From NCBI RefSeq assembly GCF_011046735.1, contig NZ_CP049258.1, positions 2,560,001 to 2,624,000 of the forward strand: a DNA stretch of 64,000 nt, given 5' to 3'. Below, one piece after another: positions 18,695-27,964 of the stretch. This stretch comes from Nordella sp. HKS 07. GTDB lineage: Bacteria > Pseudomonadota > Alphaproteobacteria > Rhizobiales > Aestuariivirgaceae. Position numbers and translations under genes: made by a program. The notes under the pieces were generated by a model, which was not told the DNA's origin, ran no database searches, and saw only the letters and a program-made list of their open reading frames with translations. Positions within the stretch are counted from its first letter, which is position 1; the number at the start of each line of letters is the position of its first letter.

Positions 18695-18719
18695 CGCCGG
18701 AGGCTTTCAGCTCCGGCGC
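18694..18719 (+). terminator. hairpin ending the PQQ/transporter unit
   Basis: GCGCCGGAG (18694-18702) pairs perfectly with CTCCGGCGC (18711-18719) across an 8-base loop, starting at the stop codon. No strong T-run follows. Confidence 0.5.
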
Positions 18720-18780
18720 AAGGATATTGTCGCGTTCTCCAAAGTCGATTTATGTCGCCGCCAAAGGTTCGTCGCCAATC

Positions 18781-19038
18781 TCAGCCATGCAGCTCGCCAC
18801 TACGCGCCGGTATCAGTGATGATCGGTGCGGCCTGCAGATTATTTTGACACGATCGCTTTCGCCAAGAGTCCGTCCGATCGCTGTCTCGGCGACCAAGGC
18901 TTGCCCATGCAAGGCGCAAGTCACCGGGTTTGCGAATTCTTCCGGCGCCCGCATCACCACCCGCGCATTCGTTTCATTGCAGTCGCCGAGATTTGGCGTG
19001 ACGAGGATTGTACAGACCAGGATAAGAGCATCGAGCAT
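18781..19038 (-). CDS. small conserved hypothetical protein
   Basis: The 85-residue product opens with a hydrophobic segment (MLDALILVCTILVTPNLGDC) and continues NARVVMRAPEEFANPVTC and GQALVAETAIGRTLGESDRVKIIC. The pattern resembles short rhizobial proteins with spaced cysteines. I chose the ATG at 19038; the frame could begin at 19074. Function unknown. It lies between two convergent operons. Confidence 0.55.
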   Translation of the reverse strand: MLDALILVCTILVTPNLGDCNETNARVVMRAPEEFANPVTCALHGQALVAETAIGRTLGESDRVKIICRPHRSSLIPARSGELHG

Positions 19039-19184
19039 GCCGCCACCTCTCGCCCAAGGGCGAAGCATGGGCAATTTTATGGATTTGAATCGATTTGTAC
19101 ATATATCTTACGGTAGGCGATGTTTTGACGAACCGGTTGCAAACCCAGAGTGATGCCTCCTACGCGGCCGGCGCGCTATCTACA

Positions 19185-19284
19185 GCATCGGACCGAAAAG
19201 TGCGAAGCGGTTTTCGGATAATCCGATGCGTAAATCAAAGAGTTAGAGCGTCGGACCGATTCCATGTGAGCGTCCGACGCTCTA
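19185..19284. repeat. rhizobial hairpin repeat, copy 1
   Basis: GCATCGGACCGAAAA and TTTTCGG...TCCGATGC form a nested stem. It is followed by a second dyad GAGCGTCGGAC/GTCCGACGCTC. The same element recurs near 42.06, 43.64 and 43.86 kb. Confidence 0.8.
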
Positions 19285-19314
19285 GCGAGATTGAGGCCGT
19301 CGCCCCCTCAGCGC

Positions 19315-20160
19315 CTACTGCGTGACCGGGCGGTCGTGCTCATCAAGCAGCGGCACGCCGAATTCCAGGAGCAAGGCGTTGATCTCTTTCTGATTGTCGC
19401 GGATCAGGCCATTGAGCTTGCGCTTCCACTCCTGGTCGGATGCGCGAACCCCCATGGTGATTCGGAAGACCATGCGCGACCCCCTCTGTTCGTGCAGCAG
19501 CGGCACGACGACAATCGGTTCCTTGGACACTTTGGCGTAGTACCCTGCCATCGGTCCCCATAGTGCCCCGGCATCGATTTCACCCGCATGAAGATCGGAG
19601 ATCATCTGCGCGGCGGAGGAGGTGAAGCGCGTATCAATCTGGAGCGGGTAGGGCTTGGCCTTCGCCATGAGCCCGTTGATCACCATGTTGGTCGCGGGAG
19701 GCGTTCCGGCGATGATGCCGATCTTTTTGTCCCTGAGGCGCGGATCAGCCAGTGTCTTAACGCCATCGAGCCCATGGTCCGGCTTGTAGATCAGCGTATA
19801 GACCGTGCGGTAATAGGGATTGGTATTCTGCACGAGCTCATCGCCCTGGGGATAGCCCATGATGACATCGCATCTATGAGCGCCAAGCGTGTTGCGGACG
19901 AATCCGATCGTCATCGGGAAATAGGTATAGGCGAGCGATTTGCCGAGCTTGCGCGCGATCAGTTCCGCAAGCCTGTTTTCAAACCCTTCTCCCTTCTCGT
20001 TCGAGAACGGCAGGTTGTTGGGGTCGGCACATACGCGCAGGATCTTAGGGTCAACCAGCTCGATTGCCGCGCCCAAACCGTCCTGCTGTGCGGCGGCCGG
20101 TGGCCCGAAGCCGGCTGCCACGAAGAAGATTGCTGTCAGGACCCGATTTAGCCCATGCAT
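19315..20160 (-). CDS. xoxJ: XoxJ-like periplasmic binding protein
   Basis: The 281-residue secreted protein (signal peptide MHGLNRVLTAIFFVAAGFG) has the family-3 solute-binding fold: LRVCADPNNLPFSNEKGEGF, HRCDVIMGYPQGDE and later DAGALWGP. By position and similarity it is XoxJ, thought to help XoxF maturation or activation rather than transport. I chose the ATG at 20160, which overlaps the xoxG end by 13 bases. It is the last gene of xoxFGJ. Confidence 0.88.
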   Translation of the reverse strand: MHGLNRVLTAIFFVAAGFGPPAAAQQDGLGAAIELVDPKILRVCADPNNLPFSNEKGEGFENRLAELIARKLGKSLAYTYFPMTIGFVRNTLGAHRCDVIMGYPQGDELVQNTNPYYRTVYTLIYKPDHGLDGVKTLADPRLRDKKIGIIAGTPPATNMVINGLMAKAKPYPLQIDTRFTSSAAQMISDLHAGEIDAGALWGPMAGYYAKVSKEPIVVVPLLHEQRGSRMVFRITMGVRASDQEWKRKLNGLIRDNQKEINALLLEFGVPLLDEHDRPVTQ

Positions 20161-20654
20161 GCTGTTTCGGCTTCCGTGAAGGAGGCGGGCTTTGCCTCCT
20201 TTTTCTGCGGGCGACCGCGGCCGATGGCATCTGTCGAGCGCGCTCTCAGATAGATGTAGATATCGTCGAGATAGCACATGACGTTCTTGTTGGTGCCGAA
20301 AGCCGGCATCACGTTCTGTTTCGCCGTATTTACGTCTTTGCGGCCGCTTGCCACAACTTCGAGGAACTCCGGGTAGCCGATCCGCTTGACCGATTCGACA
20401 AGGGCTGGCCCGTAGCTCGAGCCCAAGCCGTCAGGCCCGTGGCAGACATGGCAATCGGCGTGATAACGGCGGTAGCCCGAGAACGTGTACCAGTCGACCG
20501 TGCCGTCTGACGCGACATTGTAAGTTGGATCACCATTCGCATCCACATACTTTCCATCCTCGTTGCTGACCGATTTGGGGTCTCCGGGTGGAGCGGAAAA
20601 TGCGATGCTGGTGGAAAGAACGAGAAAGCCGGCAACCAACGCTCTTCGCGACAT
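20148..20654 (-). CDS. xoxG: XoxG, cytochrome c electron acceptor of XoxF
   Basis: The 168-residue secreted cytochrome c takes electrons from XoxF. After the signal peptide it has the heme-binding motif CHVCH (Cys68, Cys71, His72), and a likely Met ligand in QNVMPAFGTN. The ATG at 20654 is preceded by GAAGAGG. It begins 99 bp after the xoxF stop, with a small hairpin in the gap, and overlaps xoxJ. The single-heme layout is that expected of XoxG. Confidence 0.9.
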   Translation of the reverse strand: MSRRALVAGFLVLSTSIAFSAPPGDPKSVSNEDGKYVDANGDPTYNVASDGTVDWYTFSGYRRYHADCHVCHGPDGLGSSYGPALVESVKRIGYPEFLEVVASGRKDVNTAKQNVMPAFGTNKNVMCYLDDIYIYLRARSTDAIGRGRPQKKEAKPASFTEAETACMG

Positions 20655-20693
20655 GAGAACCTCTTCAAACAGCCGATCCGTGACGGAAAGAAA

Positions 20694-20725
20694 GGCCCGG
20701 CACATTTTTGAGAACGCACCGGGCC
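20694..20725 (-). terminator. hairpin between xoxF and xoxG
   Basis: GGCCCGG (20694-20700) pairs with CCGGGCC (20719-20725) across an 18-base loop. It could attenuate readthrough or stabilise the xoxF transcript end, so that xoxF exceeds xoxGJ. Assigned by eye. Confidence 0.35.
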
Positions 20726-20752
20726 CTGGTTGGTTCAGTCTGCCAGAGAGGC

Positions 20753-22636
20753 CTATGGCAGCGCGAAGACCGTCAGCGAGCCGCCGAGAGAGGTGTATTT
20801 GGCAAGGCCCGCATAGCCGCCGACCGCGCCAAGGCCGGCAGTGCCGACCATCTTCTCTGCGTCTTCCGGAATATTGCCTTGATCTACGGCCTTATGCCAC
20901 GCTCCGGCGTTTTCGGCATTCAGGAGACCGGCTGCGAGACCGATTCCTGCCCAGCCGCCGACCCCGGACAGCACGGCAACATATTGCTTGCCGTTATTCT
21001 CATAGGTCGTGACATTGCCGATGATGCCTGACGGAGTCTTGAACTTGTAGAGTTCCTTCCCCGTCTTGGCATCCACCGCCTTGAGATAGCCTTCGAGCGT
21101 GCCGTAGAACACGATGCCGCCCGAAGTCGCCAGCGCGCCGGACCAGACTGAGAACTGTTCCGGGATCGACCAGACGATCTTTCCCTCCTTGGCATCCCAG
21201 GCAATGAAATTGCCCATGCCGCCATGGCTTCCGGGTGTCGGATACATGGCGACCGTAGCCCCGACATAGGCTTGGCCTGCGGTGTAGGCCACCTTGTAGG
21301 GCTCATAGTCCATGCAGACATGATTGGTCGGCACGTAGAAAAGCCCGGTGTCGGGTGAAAATGCCGCTGGCTGCTGGTCCTTGGTACCGAGAGCCGCCGG
21401 GCAGATTCCGGTGGTATTCGTGTCCTCACCGTTGTGGTCGGTCGAATACTTGTCCACCACTGCAGGACGCCCGTAGTTCTTGCTGTTCGGATCCATGTCG
21501 ACGCCAGTCGTCCAATTGACGGTCGGATCGTACTTCTGCGCCACCAACAGCTCGCCCGTCTCGCGGTCCAGCGTATATCCGAGACCATTGCGGTCGAAAT
21601 GGACGAGCGCTTTGCGCGGCTTCCCGCCGATATCGAGGTCGGCGAGAATCATCTCGTTGACGCCGTCATAGTCCCATTCGTCATGCGGCGTCATCTGGTA
21701 CACCCACTTCGTCATTCCGGTATCGACATCGCGGGCGAAGATCGTCATCGACCAGCGATTGTCGCCGGGACGCTGGTTTGGATTCCAGGTCGATGGATTG
21801 CCGGTTCCATAATAGACCAGGTTCAGGTCCTTGTCGTAGGAATACCAGCCCCAGGTCGTACCTCCGCCGATCTTCCACTGATCGCCTTCCCACGTATTTG
21901 TTCCGGAATCCTTACCGACCGGCTTGCCGAGATGTGTCGTCTTCTCGGGATCCATGAGCGTTTCCGAATCCGGGCCGGTGGAATAGCCGCGCCAGACGAG
22001 CTTTCCGTCCTTGATATTGTAGGCGGACATTGATCCGTGCACGCCATATTCGGCGCCCGAGATTCCAACCAGCACCTTGTCCTTGATCACAACCGGCGCG
22101 CTGGTCCCGGTTTCGGCCTTGGCGGGATCGCCATTCTTGACCTTCCACACTTCCTTGCCGGTATTGGCGTCGAGCGCCACCAGCGTCGTATCGGCCTGAT
22201 AGAGGAAGATCTTGCCATCGGCATAGGCCACGCCACGGTTGACCGTGTCGCAGCACATGACGCCGATCACCGTGGGATCCTGCTTCGGCTCATAGGCCCA
22301 TTTGATCGCGCCATCCTTGGAGAGATCCAGAGCATAGACAGTGTTCGGATACGGCGCATGGACATACATCGTATCGCCGATCACCAGCGGACCACCTTCG
22401 TGACCGCGCAGGACGCCGGTTGAGAATGTCCAGGCCACCTGCAGCTTGCCGACATTATCGGCGTTAATTTGATTAAGTTTTGAATAGCGTTGATTCCAAT
22501 AATCCCCCGTCTGCATGACCCAGTCCTTCGGGTTCTGCGACATCTTGATAAGTTCGTCATTGGCCATGGCCCCTCCCGACATGAATGCGGTCATGGCGCC
22601 CAGGCACACTGTTGCTGACAGGAGCAAGTTACGCAT
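20753..22636 (-). CDS. xoxF: XoxF, lanthanide-dependent PQQ methanol dehydrogenase
   Basis: The 627-residue periplasmic quinoprotein oxidises methanol. It has a signal peptide (about residues 1-25) and an eight-bladed propeller. The adjacent-cysteine disulfide is in [10 protein letters not shown]. The sequence [11 protein letters not shown] gives the catalytic Asp (residue 322, codon 21671-21673) and, two residues on, the extra Asp (324, codon 21665-21667) that marks the lanthanide-binding XoxF type; calcium-dependent MxaF has Ala there. GGGAGG sits before the ATG at 22636. No mxaF or mxaI is present in the window. It heads xoxFGJ, downstream of frmA-gfa on the same strand. Confidence 0.95.
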   Translation of the reverse strand: MRNLLLSATVCLGAMTAFMSGGAMANDELIKMSQNPKDWVMQTGDYWNQRYSKLNQINADNVGKLQVAWTFSTGVLRGHEGGPLVIGDTMYVHAPYPNTVYALDLSKDGAIKWAYEPKQDPTVIGVMCCDTVNRGVAYADGKIFLYQADTTLVALDANTGKEVWKVKNGDPAKAETGTSAPVVIKDKVLVGISGAEYGVHGSMSAYNIKDGKLVWRGYSTGPDSETLMDPEKTTHLGKPVGKDSGTNTWEGDQWKIGGGTTWGWYSYDKDLNLVYYGTGNPSTWNPNQRPGDNRWSMTIFARDVDTGMTKWVYQMTPHDEWDYDGVNEMILADLDIGGKPRKALVHFDRNGLGYTLDRETGELLVAQKYDPTVNWTTGVDMDPNSKNYGRPAVVDKYSTDHNGEDTNTTGICPAALGTKDQQPAAFSPDTGLFYVPTNHVCMDYEPYKVAYTAGQAYVGATVAMYPTPGSHGGMGNFIAWDAKEGKIVWSIPEQFSVWSGALATSGGIVFYGTLEGYLKAVDAKTGKELYKFKTPSGIIGNVTTYENNGKQYVAVLSGVGGWAGIGLAAGLLNAENAGAWHKAVDQGNIPEDAEKMVGTAGLGAVGGYAGLAKYTSLGGSLTVFALP

Positions 22637-23085
22637 CAAGGTTCCTCCCTTTGGATGCAGTCGCGGACAAATCCGCCTCGCCGCGTGGCAAAAAATGCCA
22701 AACAGCGCCTCGCCAAAAGCCGTCCCTTGAATGCAGTCGGTGGACAAACAGTGACACCGCTCGGCTTTGAAAACCGAACTGAGCCCGTCCAATAAAAGAT
22801 GCCGTCGAGTTGAAGCGTATCGACTACGCCCTACCAGGAAGGCGCTTCTTGCGTGCGCTCTCCCATTCTTCGGTCATGAGGTCAGCGATCTCTGGTGCTG
22901 ACACTGTCGCAGTTGACGGCGGGAATGGTATTCCCGCCCATGCGCTTTCACAAGAAAAATCATATTCGACTTAGGTGGGATAATCTCGCAATGCAGCAAC
23001 ACCAATCGGTGAAACGCCTTCCGTTGCGGCACGCGCGCAACCGACACGGCAGCCGCGCCGGAAGCTGCGCGCAAGGAAAGCCGGA
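22637..23085. other. xoxF upstream region
   Basis: This 449-bp gap holds no gene. A perfect 9-bp inverted repeat (GGCGGGAAT, loop GGT, ATTCCCGCC) lies at 22918-22938, 282 bp before xoxF and about 150 bp after gfa. It could be a terminator for gfa, though no T-run follows, or a regulator site for xoxF. Confidence 0.5.
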
Positions 23086-23658
23086 TCACTCCTTGAGTAC
23101 ACCCGTCTGTTTGGCAATGTGCGTTGCAATCGCGTCCATGATCGGCGGCGAAAGGCAGTCGTAAGGTTCGAGGCCGATTTCCTTAAGCCTCGCCCTGATT
23201 CCCGCCATCTCGCTGGGCTTCGTGCCCGACTCGATGACCGACGAAACGAAGGCCGCGAATTCCGGCGGCGACCAGCCGCTCTCCTTGGACAGTTCGGTAT
23301 GGACGAAGTCCAATCCGTACAAGGGATGCTTCGTGTTCTCGATGCGGCCATACATGTGGACGCCGCAGCCCTGGCACGCGTATCTCTGAATGGTCGCATT
23401 GGGGTCGACGACTTTGAGCTTGTTCTCGTTGCTCGTCACTTTGAGCTTGTCGCGCGGCACGACCGCGACGACCGAGAAGACCGCGCCTGCCGGCTTCCAG
23501 CACTTCGTGCAGCCGCAGGCATGGTTATGGGCGGTCTGCGCGCCAACGCTGACCGTAACCGGATTCGACGAGCATTTGCACTGAAGTGTGCCGCCCGCAA
23601 AATCCTTCGCCGCGGGCTTGATCCCATTGTCCACTGCCGGATGAATCGCTATCGCCAT
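23086..23658 (-). CDS. gfa: S-(hydroxymethyl)glutathione synthase (glutathione-dependent formaldehyde-activating enzyme)
   Basis: Gfa speeds the condensation of formaldehyde with glutathione. The 190-residue protein has the zinc-binding cysteines of the family: [25 protein letters not shown] and [12 protein letters not shown]. It starts 37 bp after the end of frmA on the same strand, so the two form an operon that acts directly on XoxF's product. Confidence 0.92.
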   Translation of the reverse strand: MAIAIHPAVDNGIKPAAKDFAGGTLQCKCSSNPVTVSVGAQTAHNHACGCTKCWKPAGAVFSVVAVVPRDKLKVTSNENKLKVVDPNATIQRYACQGCGVHMYGRIENTKHPLYGLDFVHTELSKESGWSPPEFAAFVSSVIESGTKPSEMAGIRARLKEIGLEPYDCLSPPIMDAIATHIAKQTGVLKE

Positions 23659-23695
23659 GGTGGCTCCTCCCTATGATGGTCTTGCTGCCGCCCTC

Positions 23696-24805
23696 TCAAT
23701 AAACCACAACACTGCGGATCGATTCTCCCTTGTGCATGAGGTCGAAACCCCGGTTGATGTCCTCGAGCTTCAGCGTGTGGGTGATCATGGGGTCGATCTG
23801 AATACGCCCATTCATGTACCAGTCGACGACTTTCGGAACATCGGTTCGCCCTCTGGCGCCACCAAAGGCGGTGCCGCGCCATACGCGTCCCGTTACAAGC
23901 TGGAACGGGCGCGTCGCGATCTCCTGTCCAGCACCCGCAACACCGATGATGATCGATTCTCCCCAGCCCTTGTGGCAGGCCTCGAGCGCGATGCGCATCA
24001 CCTTCGTGTTGCCGATGCATTCGAACGTGTAGTCTGCGCCGCCGCCGGTCAACTCGACGAGATGCGCGACGAGATCGCCCGCAACCTTCGACGGGTTTAC
24101 GAAATGCGTCATGCCGAACTTGCGGCCCCAGTCTGCCTTCTCGTCATTGAGATCGACGCCGACGATCATATTGGCGCCCACGAGCTGCAATCCCTGAATG
24201 ACATTGAGGCCGATGCCGCCCAGACCGAATACGATGCAGTTCGATCCCGGCTCCACTTTCGCGGTGTTGATGACGGCGCCAATACCCGTCGTGACGCCGC
24301 AGCCGACATAACAGACCTTGTCGAAGGGCGCGTCATCGCGGATCTTTGCAACCGCGATCTCCGGCAGAACCGTATAGTTGGAGAAGGTCGAGCACCCCAT
24401 ATAGTGATGGATCATCTTGCCCTTGTAGGAGAACCGGCTTGTCCCGTCCGGCATGAGCCCTTTGCCTTGCGTTGCCCTGATTTTCTGGCAGAGATTGGTC
24501 TTCGGATTGAGGCAATATTCGCATTCGCGACATTCGGGCGTGTAAAGCGGAATGACGTGATTGCCGGGTTTGAGCGACGTTACGCCTTTGCCGACCTCGA
24601 CGATGACGCCTGCTCCCTCATGACCCAGGATCGTCGGAAAGAGTCCTTCCGGATCAGCCCCGGAGAGGGTGAACTCATCGGTGTGGCAGATGCCTGTCGC
24701 CTTGATCTCGACAAGCACCTCGCCGGCCTTGGGGCCTTCGAGATCGACCTCGATCACTTCGAGCGGCTTGGCTTTCTCAAACGCAACGGCTGCACGAGTT
24801 TTCAT
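23696..24805 (-). CDS. frmA: S-(hydroxymethyl)glutathione dehydrogenase (class III alcohol dehydrogenase)
   Basis: This NAD-dependent enzyme oxidises S-hydroxymethylglutathione to S-formylglutathione in the cytoplasm. The 369-residue length is standard. Visible are the catalytic zinc region ([24 protein letters not shown]), the structural zinc cysteines ([16 protein letters not shown]) and the nucleotide-binding [12 protein letters not shown]. It leads the frmA-gfa unit and is divergent from fghA, the next enzyme of the pathway. It is also named flhA or adhI in methylotrophs. Confidence 0.95.
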   Translation of the reverse strand: MKTRAAVAFEKAKPLEVIEVDLEGPKAGEVLVEIKATGICHTDEFTLSGADPEGLFPTILGHEGAGVIVEVGKGVTSLKPGNHVIPLYTPECRECEYCLNPKTNLCQKIRATQGKGLMPDGTSRFSYKGKMIHHYMGCSTFSNYTVLPEIAVAKIRDDAPFDKVCYVGCGVTTGIGAVINTAKVEPGSNCIVFGLGGIGLNVIQGLQLVGANMIVGVDLNDEKADWGRKFGMTHFVNPSKVAGDLVAHLVELTGGGADYTFECIGNTKVMRIALEACHKGWGESIIIGVAGAGQEIATRPFQLVTGRVWRGTAFGGARGRTDVPKVVDWYMNGRIQIDPMITHTLKLEDINRGFDLMHKGESIRSVVVY

Positions 24806-25190
24806 GGATGCTCTCCCGCCTGCTTTCCATCAAAAAAGTCCAAGTGGAGGGCTTCGAATCGTCATTTACGTTTCGACAGCTCGATGCGGAGAACGCTGTC
24901 GACAGAACTTCTGCCGTGCGGGGAGAATAGGATTCCCTCACTCGCATGTAAAGACCGGAAAACGCCGGACAGCGGGAGATCGGTCGACGCGGCGCTGCGC
25001 GTCTTCGAATTTGACTGCGATATCTTCGACAGTATCAATGGTTCGATTGCCGCGAAACGACGACAATGTTACCAGTTGGTGGCGATCAGGTTACTACGCA
25101 CTTGCGTTCGATTGCCCAGCAGTTTGGGAGTGAGCACAGCGTAAACGCGGGCAGTGCTCAGCAAGTGTAAGCATCAGCAACGAGGAATTC
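24806..25190. other. divergent frmA-fghA promoter region
   Basis: No gene is seen in this 385-bp interval. An 8-bp inverted repeat TCGACAGC (24873-24880)/GCTGTCGA (24895-24902), 68-97 bp from the frmA start, may be a regulator site. Confidence 0.45.
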
Positions 25191-26042
25191 ATGACTATCG
25201 AGACGCGTTCGACCACAAGAAGCCACGGCGGAATTCAGGGTGTCTATACGCATCAGAGCGACCTCTGCCATTGCCCGATGACTTTTGCAGTGTTCGTCCC
25301 CGAACATGCGGCCGGCGAAAAACTGCCCTTGCTCTGGTATCTCTCGGGGCTGACATGCACGCATGCCAATGTGATGGAGAAGGGCGAATATCGAAGGGCG
25401 GCCGCGGAGCATCGCGTGATCATTGTATGCCCCGACACCAGTCCCCGCGGTGACGGCGTGCCCGATAACGCGGATAACTGGAAGCTTGGCGGGGGCGCCG
25501 GCTTTTACGTCGATGCGACCGAGGCCCCGTGGTCGACCCATTTCAAGATGTATAGCTATATCCGCGACGAGCTCCCGGGCGTGATCGAAGCCCATTTTCC
25601 GGCGGACATGTCCCGGCAGTCCATATTTGGTCATTCGATGGGCGGGCACGGTGCGATTGTCGGGGCCCTGCGCAATCCGGGTCGTTACCGAAGCTGCTCT
25701 GCTTTCGCTCCGATCGTGCATCCGATCACGGCTGACTGGTCACGCCCGGCATTCCAGGCCTATCTGGGTGACGATGAGGCGCGCTGGCGCCAGTATGATG
25801 CTGTGACGCTTATCGAGGACGGCGCCCGATTGCCGGAACTGCTTGTGGATCAGGGTACGGCGGATCAGTTCCTGGCTGATGGGCTGAGGCCTCAGCTTCT
25901 GCAGGATGCCTGCAGAAAAGCCGGCCTTCCTTTGACGCTCAGGATGCAGGAAGGCTACGACCATTCGTATTTCTTCATATCCACCTTCATGGCCGATCAC
26001 ATCGCCTGGCATGCCAAAAGGCTTGTCGCGGAAGAGCGGTGA
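25191..26042 (+). CDS. fghA: S-formylglutathione hydrolase
   Basis: This serine esterase splits S-formylglutathione to formate and glutathione, completing the pathway begun by Gfa and FrmA. The 283-residue protein has the alpha/beta-hydrolase nucleophile elbow GHSMGGHGA, and the catalytic His lies in EGYDHSYFFIS. LWYLSGLTCTHAN is typical of the esterase D group. CGAGGAAT precedes the ATG. It is divergent from frmA. Confidence 0.95.
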   Translation: MTIETRSTTRSHGGIQGVYTHQSDLCHCPMTFAVFVPEHAAGEKLPLLWYLSGLTCTHANVMEKGEYRRAAAEHRVIIVCPDTSPRGDGVPDNADNWKLGGGAGFYVDATEAPWSTHFKMYSYIRDELPGVIEAHFPADMSRQSIFGHSMGGHGAIVGALRNPGRYRSCSAFAPIVHPITADWSRPAFQAYLGDDEARWRQYDAVTLIEDGARLPELLVDQGTADQFLADGLRPQLLQDACRKAGLPLTLRMQEGYDHSYFFISTFMADHIAWHAKRLVAEER

Positions 26043-26108
26043 AAAAGAGCGGAAGCGAATCTCCCATATGGAATCCCCCCTCTAGGACGTAACGCGGCCA
26101 CGCGGCGC

Positions 26109-27122
26109 CTATGCGGTTCTGAGCTCGCGTGGTGTCTTTCCCGTCCAGCGCCGGCAGGCGGCGCTGAAGGCGCTTTGGCTCGAATACCCCAGGAGAAACG
26201 CTATTTGCGTGAGGCTGAGATTCTCGTCGCCTAGATATTTGCGGGCCAGATCATGGCGTAGACGGTCGACGATGTCCGCGAAGGAGGTGTTTTGCTGGGC
26301 AAGTCGGCGGACCAGGGTGCGCTCGCTCATGCCAAATTCCTCCGCAACGACCTTGACTCGCGCTTCACCATTGGCAAGGAGTTCGGTCAATCTCCGTTCG
26401 AGCTGGTCAGTGAAATCGGGCCGCGGCTGTGGCCTGCTCCGGAGAATCTCCTCTGCATAGTTGCGAAGTATCGCGAGCAGCCTGTGATCAGCCGATATAA
26501 TGGGGGTTGTGAGCGCCTTCCTGCTGAAGGCTATCTGCTCAAGTTCCTGGCCGAACTTCACCGGACATCCGAAGAATTTGGCGAATTCTTCGAAGCCTCC
26601 GTGACGCTCGTGAATGAAATGAACGGTATTCGGCAAGACGCGCTGGCCCGTGAAATGCCGGCAGGCCATTGTGACCAGACCGAGCCTGAATTCAGCAGCC
26701 TGACGATATTCTGTGAACGATGGCTGCTGAGGAGCGAATTTGAGCATGCCTGAGCCGCCTTCCAACTCCAGATCGGCCTGGAACGCCTCCGAGACAATCC
26801 TGGAGTAGCGAGCCATATTCCGCAGGGCCGTCTCAATCGTGTCGGAGGCCACACCCAAATAGGCCAGTATGTCTCCATCCCGCACATCGACCCGCTGCGC
26901 CAGCGTCAGCCCATAATGGTCGTTCTTGAGTTCGCGGGAAGCAATTTCGAGAAGTTCAGCATGTCGCACAAACGGGATCCAGCCGTCGGTCCTGTCGAGT
27001 TGCCGCCATTCGAGGCCGGCTTCGGCAAGGGCAGCATCAGCGTTCGCGCCCCCGCTCTTGAGCTCCTGGGCTACGCAGCGTGTCCACAATGGCCTGACCG
27101 AAATACCGGTATCTGCTGCCAT
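26109..27122 (-). CDS. AraC-family transcriptional regulator
   Basis: The 337-residue regulator has an N-terminal domain of the arabinose-binding-like type seen in OruR/ArgR-type AraC proteins. A C-terminal double helix-turn-helix follows (VVAEEFGMSERTLVRRLAQQ; LTQIAFLLGYSSQSAFSAACRRWTG). I chose the ATG at 27122; the frame extends to 27188. It converges on fghA. A role in controlling the formaldehyde or xox genes is possible from position only. Confidence 0.82.
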   Translation of the reverse strand: MAADTGISVRPLWTRCVAQELKSGGANADAALAEAGLEWRQLDRTDGWIPFVRHAELLEIASRELKNDHYGLTLAQRVDVRDGDILAYLGVASDTIETALRNMARYSRIVSEAFQADLELEGGSGMLKFAPQQPSFTEYRQAAEFRLGLVTMACRHFTGQRVLPNTVHFIHERHGGFEEFAKFFGCPVKFGQELEQIAFSRKALTTPIISADHRLLAILRNYAEEILRSRPQPRPDFTDQLERRLTELLANGEARVKVVAEEFGMSERTLVRRLAQQNTSFADIVDRLRHDLARKYLGDENLSLTQIAFLLGYSSQSAFSAACRRWTGKTPRELRTA

Positions 27123-27964
27123 CGAGAGGCCTCTTTCCGCACGAGTCGGGCGGGCTGAACAACAACCTCGAGCGCAGTTGAAACCCAACTGGCGTTAAAT
27201 CGCAAGAGATTGGCGGGCGATCATAAGCATTTCCCACGGGGAGATCTGATAGTCAGCCCGGCATTTCCATCATTTCCGCTCATCAAGGGCAATGGACCGC
27301 GTGGCAATTGACTGAACAGCGAACCATGGTCCGGGCGGTGAAGGTGCGATTGGGCTTGTCACCGCGCCAGCGCGGGGATCCCTCGCCGGAGGCAACCAGC
27401 ACAGTAAATTGCCGCGAATAAGGGATTGACCTCTCGCGTCTGACATTCAGCTTCACCATTCTAGTCAAAAAAAGCAGCAACAACAGCATGCGTTTCTCGC
27501 CCGATAGAGGGCGAAGTCACGCGAGCGGCGTTTCTCTCGGCCGGACAAATGAGGTCCGTCGTGCAAGACGGCTACCACGGCCGCAGATGAAGTTTGCCGC
27601 TAAGCGGGAAGGGGTCGGAAAGCCGAGAGGGTCCGGCCCCTTCTGCATGCTGGAGTACTATCGGACTCGGCTACGAGGACATGATGGCAACCCCGAGGTC
27701 CTTGCCTTGTGAGGGCCTGAGCGAGGATTGCCTGTTCTGGCAAGGAACAGCACAGCGCTTTTTCGGGTGAAGTTTCCGCGCGTGGAGACGCTGCTGTTAC
27801 GACAAAGGCGGGGTGAGGTTTCTTGACGATGCCCAGCTAAACTGGAATATTCTTTCGTTCCGGGCCTGTCCCTGCTGCATCCCATTTTTCCACCAGATCA
27901 ACAAAGCTTCACAACGACGTCGCAGAACCGGTGACAAGCTGTTGGAACGGTACTGGAGCGCAAC
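27123..27964. other. 842 bp without a convincing gene
   Basis: Short frames on both strands (27283-27489 on -, 27488-27712 on +) have no recognisable families and poor start signals. No RNA gene or clear repeat was seen. Confidence 0.5.

Noticed and set aside
20753-22636. possible MxaF (calcium-type) methanol dehydrogenase
   Set aside because: The diagnostic second Asp of the lanthanide type is present and no mxaI follows.
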